Of a stretch of 64,000 nt of DNA, positions 32,745 to 42,236 are shown one piece after another. The position numbers were made by a program, and so were the translations under genes. A model generated the notes under the pieces. That model made no database searches and was not told the DNA's origin. It saw only the letters and a list, made by a program, of their open reading frames with translations. This stretch comes from Ixodes scapularis (lineage: Eukaryota > Arthropoda > Arachnida > Ixodida > Ixodidae). The DNA lies in assembly GCF_016920785.2 (NCBI RefSeq), contig NW_024609846.1, positions 107,932,831 to 107,996,830 on the forward strand, written 5' to 3'. Position 1 is the first letter of the stretch. Each line of letters opens with the position of its first letter.

Positions 32745-32899
32745 CCGAACTTTTTTGTGCGACTCTCACTCGCTCTGCGCTCTACTGAAGATGCCTCCCG
32801 CATGGGAGGCGAAACGTTTAATTAAATTGTTATTTTTGTTATGTCAAGCCGTTTTTGTTATTACATTTATCACGTCTTCGCCCGGCTTGTGGAGTATTT

Positions 32900-33056
32900 T
32901 TGCGCTCCTAATTTCACCGGCACGACAGTTATGGGAGGCCACTGCGAGCAAATGGGGAGATAAATAATTGAGGCCTATCGGATGGCGACAAGCCCGGAAA
33001 ACATAACCACCCCGTCCATTTCGCTCTCAAGAAAGGAGATTATCTTTCTGAGGCCC
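32900..33056 (+). mobile_element. Older PLE fragment, GIY-YIG part 2
   Basis: Continues the frame of 30186-30455: APNF-TGTTVMGGHCEQMG, then an IIEAYRMA helix and a tail ending EIIFLRP. The tail is typical of the C-terminus of Penelope GIY-YIG modules. Confidence 0.78.
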
Positions 33057-33060
33057 TTAA

Positions 33061-33691
33061 AGGGCCCATGAAACGATTTTTGGGTTGGGATAAATCATTT
33101 TAGATTGGGATTTTACTAATAGCACATCGTTCAGTGGACCAAAAGAAAAAGGTAGAAAGTCAAAAGCCTGACTTTCAGAGCGGACTATTTCGTACCTCCT
33201 CCCCTTCGCAACCTCTCTGCCTTTTCACTGTGATACAACCGCGGTCCCAGAAGCGCGTTATCGGGTCCAAACTGACGTCACACGCAACCGGACCTCACTT
33301 ATTCCCTTCACCCCTAAGCTGACATTGTGGTGGAAGCTACGCGCTTGCCGGACCAATCAGCCGCCTCCCTTTCATCACCTGACTTCATTCTCTGCAGCCA
33401 CATTTGCCACGCTCACGTGGCAAGTGTGGCTGGCCCAACGAGCACGTAGCTTCAATAGCACTGTCAGCTTCGGAATGAACGGGGTGGGGAAAGCGACTTT
33501 TGTCTGAATTTTGAGCGACGGGCTAATCTTCTAGGGGGAGAATGGATGTGTCCGGGATTACACAAAGAAGAGTGCGAGCAAGAGGGGACTCCCCCTTTTC
33601 GTCTTCTTTAACTGTTTGGTGGAATGCGCGATTTATGAGTTTAGGAGGAAAGCGAAACAGGAAAAAGTTGGAAAAGCGTTTGATGACCCCT
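33061..33691. mobile_element. TTAA-flanked TIR element, 631 bp
   Basis: TTAA at 33057-33060 and 33692-33695. The ends AGGGCCCATGAAACG and (reverse strand) AGGGGTCATCAAACG are inverted. Element R has an unoccupied version of the site near 42077. TTAA duplication suggests piggyBac-like or Kolobok-like mobilisation. No ORF of note. It is related to 51341-53153 by its ends. Confidence 0.82.
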
Positions 33692-33934
33692 TTAATGGAA
33701 GCCGAACGCTGACAGACTAGGCAAGGCGACAAGGTCACCGGCAGAAGCGGCCTTTCCTTTTATGCGTTGTTGATGCCCCTTCGACCTCGCCTTTTGCAAA
33801 TCCCCCCCACCTGCTTTTGCGTCTTCGTGTGGCTGTCAGCGAGCGCGACAGCCGCTTTAAGCAAATCAAAAGGATGAAGCGAAACGCGTGACTCAGCGTG
33901 ACCTCTCTACATAGGACGCGTAGGACAAAAACGT

Positions 33935-34327
33935 TTGGACGAAAATTTGTCACGTGACTTTTTCTGTCACGCTGATGGGATCTCTGGGGCTGTCGTTTTC
34001 GCCGTTTGCCTAGTTATAGAAATAAGCAGGCCACGTAGGTCCGGTTTTCGAACTGGGCTCTTCAGTGTTCTGTTGCTTTCGTGCGTTGCAGACGCGGCCG
34101 TGTTTTTTCGTCGTAAACGGTCGGAATACGTCCATGCCAATTTTTCGGTAACAGTCATTTTTTGCACCGGAGTTCGTGGAATACTTGTGATGTGTTTGTT
34201 GGACACGCTTCGACAAAAACTGCTCTTCGCCGACGACGAGACGTCAGTTGAATGTGCGCAACCTTCTTCCTCGAATGTGTTTGTGGGGTGCCTGAGTTGG
34301 ATTATGCATCTATCAAGGATTACATGA
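33935..34327 (+). other. Unrecognised 130-codon ORF in element L core
   Basis: Frame open in both L and R (41836-41444, minus) with only about nine replacements between them. The opposite strand is also open over most of the span, which weakens a coding claim. No domain recognised; the residues are hydrophobic and basic. Confidence 0.35.
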
Positions 34328-34620
34328 TATCGCTCTTTTATTAGTAAGTACACTGCAAGCATGATTCTGATAGTCGTCCTGCTTTCCTTTCATTCTCCGC
34401 GGTTTTACGTGTGATGAGTTTTGCTTGGCATGAGGACAGTGTTAATAGTATTTTATAATTTGCTTTTCGTTTTACAGAGAAGTGTGACCTTTGTAAATAT
34501 GTTGAGAATACACTGTGTGTAATGACAGTTGTTTAATAAACTTCTGGGAGCGATTGAAAAAATTTGTTTGTCCGTATAAGTGATTGGATATGCAACAAAT
34601 GACATGCAACGTACACATAC

Positions 34621-34914
34621 ATGCACGACGTTCGGCCAATACGAAGCAGACGCATCGTAGAGTTTTCGCACAATATTACGCGGACGCTAGGCCGGGGCGA
34701 AACAGCTGTACGGCAATACCTGCCGGGTATCAAACGGTGGTGCAAAACTCGACAGTTGAGCGATATTGGAACCGACTTTCGGCCGGCACTGGCACGATAC
34801 TGCAAAGTATTGCCGTGCTGCTTGGGAACGGAGGTGATGACATCTTACTATCGTGCTTCCAACGCTTATTTATTTTATTTCTCTTCTGGGACGCGTAAAA
34901 GAGTACTTCTGTGA
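34621..34914 (+). other. Unrecognised 97-codon ORF in element L core
   Basis: Conserved at the same length in R (41150-40857, minus) with about seven replacements. It overlaps another open frame at 34584-34898. There is no recognised motif. Confidence 0.35.
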
Positions 34915-34959
34915 CACACCAGAGATATTCGAAACTTGGGCTGGCCTCTCGGCTTTCTT

Positions 34960-36110
34960 TGCCACTTTTGGCACTTATTTGGCACTTCAGTGGGTAGCCA
35001 GAAAAGAGCCAAACTTCGGCATGCCCTGAATCGACAAATTAAGATTTACTGCGGCAGTTATGGCTCAAGTCTGGCACTTACTTTGGCACATCTGTGGCGG
35101 ACCAGAGAAAAGCCAATCTCGGCGAGGCTGAAATACCAAAATTAGGCGTTGCTTTGGTAGTTATGGCTCAAGTATGGCACACTTCGGCACTCCTGTGGCG
35201 TATCAGAGAAACGCCAAATTTTGGCGTGTCCGAAATACCCAAATTAGGCGTTGCTCTGGCAGTTATGGCTGAAATATTGCATCAACTTTGGCGCTCCTCT
35301 GGCGGACCAGAGAAGCGCCAAACTTTAGCACCTCCCAAATACCGAAATGAGGCGTTGCTCTGGCAGCTATGGCTGAAGTATGGCACCAACTTTGGCGCTC
35401 CTCTGGCGGACCAGAGAAAAGCCAAACCTTGGCACGTCCCAAATACCGAAATTAGGCGTTGCTCTGGCAGTTATGGCTGAAGTATGGCACCAACTTTGGC
35501 GCTCCTCTGGCGGACCAGAGAAACACCAAACCTTGGCATGCCCCGAATTCCCAGTTTAGGTTTTATTATGGCAGTTATGGCTCAAATCTGGCACCAACTT
35601 TAGCGCTCCTCTGGTGGACCAGATCAACGCCAAACTTTGGCATGTCTAAAATACCCAAATTGGGCATTGCTGTGGCCGTTATAGCTCTAGTATTGCACTA
35701 CTTCGGCAATCCTGTGGCGGACCCGAGAAAATCCAAACTTTGGCACGTCCCAAATACCGAAATTAGGCGTTGCTCTGGCAGCTATGGCTGAAGTATGGCA
35801 CCAACTTTGGCGCTCCTCTGGCGGACCAGAGAAACGCCAAACCTTGGCAGGTCCCAAATACCGAAATTAGGCGTTGCTCTGGCAGTTATGGCTGAAGTAT
35901 GGCACCAACTTTGGCGCTCCTCTGGCAGACCAGAGAAACGCCAAAGCTTGGCATGCCCCGAATTCCCAGATTAGAATTTACTATGGCAGTTATGGCTCAA
36001 GTATGGCACCAACTTTGGCACTCCTCTGGCGTACCGGAGAAGAGCCAAACTTTGGCATGCCATAGGATCGCCCAACTAAGGCTATAGTTAGGCACCATAC
36101 TTTGGCACTG
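34960..36110. repeat. Right sub-terminal minisatellite of element L
   Basis: About eleven units of 104-105 bp, each with GCTCTGGCAGTTATGGCT, TGGCACCAACTTTGGC, CTCTGGCGGACCAGAGAAA and GCCAAACCTTGGCA. Unit length is near but not a multiple of three, so long apparent ORFs here (for example 35094-35480) are by-products. The mirror array is at about 39780-40835. Confidence 0.88.
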
Positions 36111-36210
36111 ATGAATGCCATGGTGCAAAAACCTAACTGCGCCAAAGTTGGGCCCTTATGTTTGCCAGACCTTTGCCCAAGTTGGGCATTCCTCTGGCGT
36201 GCTACCTGGG

Positions 36211-37757
36211 TAGGTTTTGATCTGACTTACATAGAGGAAGGACATAAAGTAAATCAAATATTGCCAGGAATAATGTATCAGACGACATTGTACTAGTATC
36301 AGAAAGTCGTGAGACAATACAGGAACTGATAAGGATTTGCAGCAGAGAAGGGGACAATTTAAGACAAAAATTTAGTAGGGACAAGTGGGGTATAATCGCA
36401 GTCAGTTATAAAGACGAGAAGGGGGAACCCCTGGAGATATAGGACACATTGATAAAACACGTAGAAGAGTACAAATATCTGGTTATATGATTAAGTGAAG
36501 GAAGACGATTTCTAAAAGACCATGAAGATATTGTAATAAAGTAGGGGAAACGAGATTCAGCTATCACGAAACACAGGGCACTATGGAACTACAATAGATA
36601 TGAAGTCGCTAGGGGGGTATGGAAGGTGCCCAGACTGTGATTTGAGAATGCGGTACTGTGTATGAGGTCAGAAATCCAGGCAGGTTTAGAGATACAGCAA
36701 AGGAGTGTGGGTAGGTTGGCATTGGGTGCACATGGGAATACACCAAATGAGGGAGTACAGGGGGATATGGTTGGGCATCATTCGAGAGTAGAGAGGTGAT
36801 AAGTAAAGTAAAATTTGAACAAGGACTAGCTGAAATTGAGGAGACACGGTGGACAGCGGAAGTGTAAAAGTAGCTATATATGAAAAGTCTAAACACTAAG
36901 TGGACAAACCGAACCCGCAAGCTGACATTTAAGTAAATTCAACGAGATGGAGCCGATCAGAGCATATCAGGAGAAAAGGGAGTAAAGGAAACAGAGAGGA
37001 AATTGTGGGAAGAGAGAATGCAGAGAAAATCAGCTTTAACAATATACAGGCATAAATACAAAAAAAAATAAAAAAATAAAGAAGGTACAGCTGTATGATA
37101 ATTCAGTGGGGAGCTCTTTGTTGTTTGAAGTTAGAACGGGGGTGCTAAGAACGAGAACGTAAAGGGCTAAATTCCAGGAAGTGGACACTCTGTGCGACGT
37201 ATGTAACCGCGAAAGGAAAACTATAGAACATGTAATTTCAAGGTGCACGGGGCTTCGTCCCACCCTCTTGAGGGGATAACTACGGATTTTAAGGGGGCAC
37301 TGGGTTTTCCGGACATGGATGGACAAATGAATAGAGAAAGAATTGCGGTAACTAAGAGGAGATTGGAAGTTTGGTGGAAAAAATTCGTGACTGCCTGGAG
37401 CTGAGCCGGTTGGTATGACATGATTTTGAAGGTTTCCAGCTGAACGTAGAAGTAAAAACCAAGGAGTGGAAGTAAAAACCAAGGAGTGGAGAGCAGTGTG
37501 TGTTTCTTTTTCTCCACTCCTTGGTTTTTACTTCTAGATTCAGCTGGAAACCTTCAGAATCGTGGAAAAGATCTAGGGAAGGATAAAAAAAACTGATATA
37601 AATAAGCAATGTAATCATTTTAAAAAGAGGGGGTCGGGTTGTGTTATAACAATATTTATACAATTTAAAAAAAAGAAGGGATGACGAAATGTAAGGCCAG
37701 GTGGCACAAGCTGCCGCCCGTTACAAAGGGTATAGCCCCTACCATCCATCCATCCAT
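36211..37757 (+). mobile_element. LINE A, 3' part
   Basis: Resumes LINE A ORF2 with LGFDLTYIEEG, then the RT active-site region (a frameshift inside the YxDD motif near 36275, then DDIVLVSESRETIQEL). The C-terminal CxxC-type knuckle CDVCNRERKTIEHVISRC lies near 37190-37245. The tail ends at a (CATC)n run at 37741-37757. Many stops make it dead. Confidence 0.8.
37428..37560. repeat. Foldback inside the LINE A tail
   Basis: GAAGGTTTCCAGCTGAA and AGAAGTAAAAACCAAGGAGTG pair with inverted copies at 37511-37560. The unit AGTAAAAACCAAGGAGTGGA is also tandemly doubled at 37451-37490. It is probably a local template-switch product. Confidence 0.8.
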
Positions 37758-38319
37758 CCTCTGTCTTCTTTGCTAGTCTATACTAGTGAAGCGGGCAAGC
37801 TTACTAACCCCTGGATAGGTATTACTGGCACTGCTAAACTGTAATTTGTGGGACACGGCTATCAGATAGCACTGATATCACTGTCATTCGCATGTACACT
37901 TTTTCGAAGGTAGTTCACCTTAGCGTCCTATGGCAACACTTAAGTATGTTCTTTTAATTCTATTTTTATCTATTTTTAGTAGAAAAATAGGCATGAAACG
38001 AGTACAATTTTCGATATTTAGGATGCTTACAGCCCGTCGAATGAGTTATCACCAAGAACAGACGATCTAAGAAACATCTTTAGTGCACCTTTAATTCAGA
38101 ACCTGTTTTGCCTTTTTGTGCGCCTGCCTGTTTGTGTCCTTGTTTTTTCTGCTATTAGTCTGTTCTCCTGAATAAGTCAATGAAGTGAAAACAATAGACA
38201 AAATGTCTTGTAGGCCCAGATACGTACCTCACCATCCCGGACAGCAAAGATAGGTGGCCGAAAGGAGGCCACGGCCTCACCAGGTGAAGCAGTCACTGCA
38301 GCACCTAGGAGAGCAAATT
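37758..38319. other. Spacer between LINE A and LINE B, no gene seen
   Basis: About 560 bp of AT-rich sequence with no ORF of interest. This is the unique sequence separating the two element-bearing LINEs. Confidence 0.6.
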
Positions 38320-38331
38320 AAAGGTTAGAGA

Positions 38332-39673
38332 CCCCGCAGGGGGCACCTGTGAAAGCAGGTGTTTGGAGAGTGGCGTCCCCACGGACCCCGAGCCATGCGG
38401 GTTCGCCCGCCCACATCTGGCTGTGCGTGGCTTTCCCGTGTCCGGGGAAAAGGGCATCCTGGTGGTTGAGCCGAGCCCGAGGTAGGTTTGGACCCTTCGG
38501 GGCCGCCTGGGTGAGGCAATACACCACTTCGACCCCCGCTTCTCGTAGACGGGAGTCCTGGTAAGGCCCGGCCTGGATGATTCAGTCGAGTCGCCACTCC
38601 TACTATCCCCTCCTTTCTTCCTCTTGTCTCTACTCTTCTTTTATTCATTTTCACCTTCTTTGGCGGCAAGGGCTAACCTTGGGTGGCGATAGACCCCTTG
38701 TCTGGATCCACACTAGGCTATAGTGCCTGGGCAGCACTGGTAGTGTAATGTTGTCAGCAAAGCCATATTTGTTATGGCACATTGCCTACCCCCGTGTTGG
38801 GCTCCGTGGTGGGTGGTGCACCCGGGGCACCGAAATTCTCTCCCATCTTTATGGGTACTAAACAAAAAACCTTTCTTGATCGGCCCCTCAAAAGGGACCG
38901 CACCGAAGTACATGCGATTAATACTACTAGATCAGCAGAAAAATTTCCAAGATTCCTTGTGATGCACTCTGAGAGTGAGAAACCTTTGGCAAAACTGTCA
39001 CTATTCCTTGTTTCCAAAGCACTTGAGTCCATTGTTGGAAAGAACTTCTCTGCCTAAAAAATGACATTCGGAGATCTGCTCGTCGAGATTAAAACCACTG
39101 AACAGAGCAGAGCACTCCTATCACTAAATTCAGTTTCCGACTATAAAGTGACTGTCACTCCCCACCGTACATTGAACACAGTAAAAGGTGTGATCTCTGA
39201 AGATGACCTCCTCGAAAGTACAGAAGATGAACTCGTAGATGGCCTCAGTGACCAAGGAGTTGTCGCTGCAAAGCGAATCTCCCTTCGTCGAGAGGAGCAA
39301 GAGATCAACACAAAGCATGTCATTTTGACTTTCGAGTTGAGCAAAGTTCCTGAGTCAATCAAGGTTGGGTACTTGAACCGTAGAGTACGGCCATATGTGC
39401 CGAACCCCAGGAGATGTTTCCATTCCCAGAGGTTCGGCCATAGTGCCCAGAGCTGCAGGGGCAAGACCACGTGGGCCAAGTGCGGTCAGAACGATCACCC
39501 GTCGGACAACTGCGCAAACCCACCACACTGCGTCAACTGCGGCGAACCACACGCCGCTTACTCCCGTTCATGTAAAAATGGAAAGAAGAAAAAGAAGTAA
39601 TTACCTCTAAAGCAAAAAGAAAACATCTGGTTTCCTGAGGCTAGGAAGCGACTTTCCTTTCTACAGAAAGGAT
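38332..39673 (+). mobile_element. LINE B, 5' UTR and ORF1
   Basis: Starts after target duplication AAAGGTTAGAGA (38320-38331; second copy 50169-50180) with a GC-rich 5' UTR. ORF1 follows, and then element R interrupts. The two duplications around the interrupted LINE show that it reached full length before the break. Confidence 0.82.
38782..39600 (+). pseudogene. LINE B ORF1, gag-like CCHC protein
   Basis: An RNA-binding protein of Jockey/I-type LINEs. The frame is continuous except for TAA at 39055-39057. Three C-terminal zinc knuckles are visible: CFHSQRFGHSAQSC (second Cys replaced by Ser), CGQNDHPSDNC and CVNCGEPHAAYSRSC. It is followed by a lysine-rich end. Confidence 0.85.
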
Positions 39674-39779
39674 CCCAGGTAGCACGCCAGAGGAATGCCC
39701 AACTTGGGCAAAGGTCTGGCAAACATAAGGGCCCAACTTTGGCGCAGTTAGGTTTTTGCACCATGGCATTCATCAGTGC

Positions 39780-40835
39780 CAAAGTACGGTGCCTAACTAT
39801 AGCCTTAGTTGGGCGATCCTATGGCATGCCAAAGTTTGGCTCTTCTCCGGTACGCCAGAGGAGTGCCAAAGTTGGTGCCATACTTGAGCCATAACTGCCA
39901 TAGTAAATCCTAATCTGGGAATTCGGGGCATCCCAAGGTTTGGCATTTCTCTGGTCTGCCAGAGGAGCGCCAAAGTTGGTGCCATACTTCAGCCATAACT
40001 GCCAGAGCAACGCCTAATTTCGGTATTTGGGACGTGCCAAGGTTTGGCGTTTCTCTGGTCCGCCAGAGGAGCGCTAAAGTTGGTGCCATACTTCAGCCAT
40101 AGCTGCCAGAGCAACGCCTAATTTCGGTATTTGGGACGTGCCAAAGTTTGGCTTTTCTCGGGTCCGCCACAGGATTGCCGAAGTAGGGCAATACTAGAAC
40201 TATAACTGCCAGAGCAATGCCCAATTTGGGTATTTCGGACATGCCAAAGTTTGGCGTTGCTCTTGTCCGCCAGAGGAGCGCTAGAGTTGGTGCCAGATTT
40301 GAGCCATAACTGCCATAGTAAAACCTAAACTGGGAATTCGGGGCATGCCAAGGTTTGGCGTTTCTCTGGTCCGCCAGAGGAGCGCCAAAGTTGGTGCCAT
40401 ACTTCAGCCATAGCTGCCAGAGCAACGCCTCATTTCGGTATTTGGGACGTGCTAAGGTTTGGCGTTTCTCTGGTCCGCTAGAGGAGCGCCAAAGTTGATG
40501 CAATAATTCAGCCATAGCTGCCAGAGCAACGCCTAATTTGGGTATTTCGGACACGCCAAAATTTGGCGTTTCTCTGATACGCCACAGGAGTGCCGAAGTG
40601 TGCCATACTTGAGCCATAACTACCAAAGCAACGCCTAATTTCGGTATTTCAGCCTCGCCGAGTTTGGCTTTTCTCTGGTCCGCCACAGTTGTGCCAAAGT
40701 AAGTGCGAGACTTGAGCCATAACTGCCGCAGTAAATCTTAATTTGTCGATTCGGGGCATGCCGAAGTTTGGCTCTTTTCTGGCTACCCACTGAAGTGCCA
40801 AATAAGTGCCAAAGAAAGCCGAGAGGCCAGCCCAA
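39780..40835. repeat. Sub-terminal minisatellite of element R
   Basis: The same 104-105 bp unit as 34960-36110 in reverse orientation. One array frame is open for 197 codons (40686-40093, minus), which is a product of the repeat. Confidence 0.87.
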
Positions 40836-42074
40836 GTTTCGAATATCTCTGGTGTGTCACAGAAGTGCTCTTTTACGCGTCCCAGAAGAGAAATAAAATA
40901 AATAAGCGTTGGAAGCACGATAGTCAGATGTCATCACCTCCGTTCCCAAGCAGCACGGCAATACTTTGCAGTATCGTGCCAGTGCCGGCCGAAAGTCGGT
41001 TCCAATATCGCTGAACTGTCCAGTTTTGCACCACCGTTTCATACCCGGCAGGTATTGCCGCACAGCTGTTTCGCCCAGGCCTAGCGTTCGCGTAATATTG
41101 TGCGAAAACTCTACGATGCGTCTGCTTCGTATTGGCCGAACGTCGTGCAAGTATGTGTACGTTGCATGTCATTTGTTGCATATCCAATCACTTATACGGA
41201 CAAACAAATTTTTTCGATTACTCCGAGAAGTTTATTAAACAACTATCATTACACACAGTGTATTCTAAACATATTTACAAAGGTCACACTTCTCTGTAAA
41301 ACGAAAAGCAAATTATAAAATACAATTAACACTGTCCTCATGCCAAGCAAAACTCATCACACGTAAAACCGCGGAGAATGAAAGGAAAGCAGGACGACTA
41401 TCAGAATCATGCTTGCAGTGCACTTACTAATAAAAGAGTGATATCATGTAATCCTTGATAGATGCATAATCCAACTCAGGCACCCCACAAACCCATTCGA
41501 GGAGGAAGGTTGCGCACATTCAACTGACGTCTCGTCGTCGGCGAAGAGGAGTTTTTGCCGAAGCGTGTCCAACAAACACATCACAAGTATTCCACGAACT
41601 CCGGTGCAAAAAATGACTGTTACCGAAAAATTAGCATGGACGTATTCCGACCGTTTACAACAAAACAACACAGCCGCGTCTGCAACGCACGAAAGCAACA
41701 GAACACTGAAGAGCCCAGTTCGAAAACCGGACCTACGTGGCCTGCTTATTTCTATAGCTAGGCAAACGGCGAAAACGACAGCCCCAGACATCCCATCAGC
41801 GTGACAGCGAAAGTCACGTGACAAATTTTCGTCCAAACGTTTTTGTCCTACGCGTCCTATGTAGAGAGGTCACGCTGAGTCACGCGTTTCGCTTCATCCT
41901 TTTGATTTGCTTAAAGCGGCTGTCGCGCTCGCTGACAGCCACACGAAGAGGCAAAAGCAGGTGGGGAGCATTTGCAAAAGGCGAGGTCGAAGGGGCATCA
42001 ACAACGCATAAAAGGAAAAGCCGCTTTTGCCGGTGACCTTGTCGCCTTGCTTAGTCAGTCAGCGTCAGGCTTCC

Positions 42075-42236
42075 ATTGATGGCCTCAGGAAGATAATCTC
42101 CTTGCTTGAGAGCGAAATGGACGGGGTGGTTATGTTTTCCGGGCTTCTCGCCATCCGATAGGCCTCAATTATTTCCCTCCCCATCTGCTCGCAGTGGCCT
42201 CCCATGGCTGTCGTGCCGGTGAAATTAGGAGCGCAA
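42075..42236 (-). mobile_element. Older PLE fragment in R, part 2
   Basis: Mirror of 32900-33056, encoding APNFTGTTAMGGHCEQMG and the C-terminal tail. The TTAA element present in L is missing here: sequence runs from the tail directly into the core. Confidence 0.78.

Larger units (their letters stand above)
30456..32899 (-). mobile_element. Nested Penelope-like element with inverted terminal module
   Basis: Flanked by TTGCGCTCCTAATTT at 30441-30455 and 32900-32914. The main body runs on the minus strand: N-terminal segment (32369-32085), RT (32137-31505, then 31505-30882 with YVDD at about 31466-31455) and GIY-YIG endonuclease (to about 30580). A second GIY-YIG end lies inverted on the plus strand at 32387-32744, so both ends carry the same about 0.5 kb sequence in opposite orientation, as in the variable terminal repeats of Penelope. 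Frameshifts lie near 32110, 31505 and 30950, and a nonsense codon sits in the nuclease region. Confidence 0.85.
25974..36210. mobile_element. Element L: 10.2 kb TIR element with TA target duplication
   Basis: Ends CCCAGGCAGCAC and GTGCTACCTGGG (inverted, 11 of 12 matching), flanked by TA at 25972-25973 and 36211-36212. Removing the element plus one TA joins LINE A in frame (EQCN-LGFDLTYIEEG), which fixes the boundaries. The interior has minisatellites at both ends, old PLE pieces, a nested PLE, a TTAA element, a MITE and a foldback. No transposase was recognised, so it is probably non-autonomous. TA duplication and TIRs suggest a Tc1/mariner-like mechanism, but the size is very large for that group. 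Confidence 0.82.

Noticed and set aside
34960..36110. Regular repeats resembling a CRISPR array
   Set aside because: Units are about 104 bp without unique spacers, and the context is eukaryotic transposon DNA.
40093..40686. A 197-codon open frame (and its mirror at 35094-35480)
   Set aside because: It lies wholly inside the 104-105 bp minisatellite; the repetitive 'protein' is a by-product of the array.
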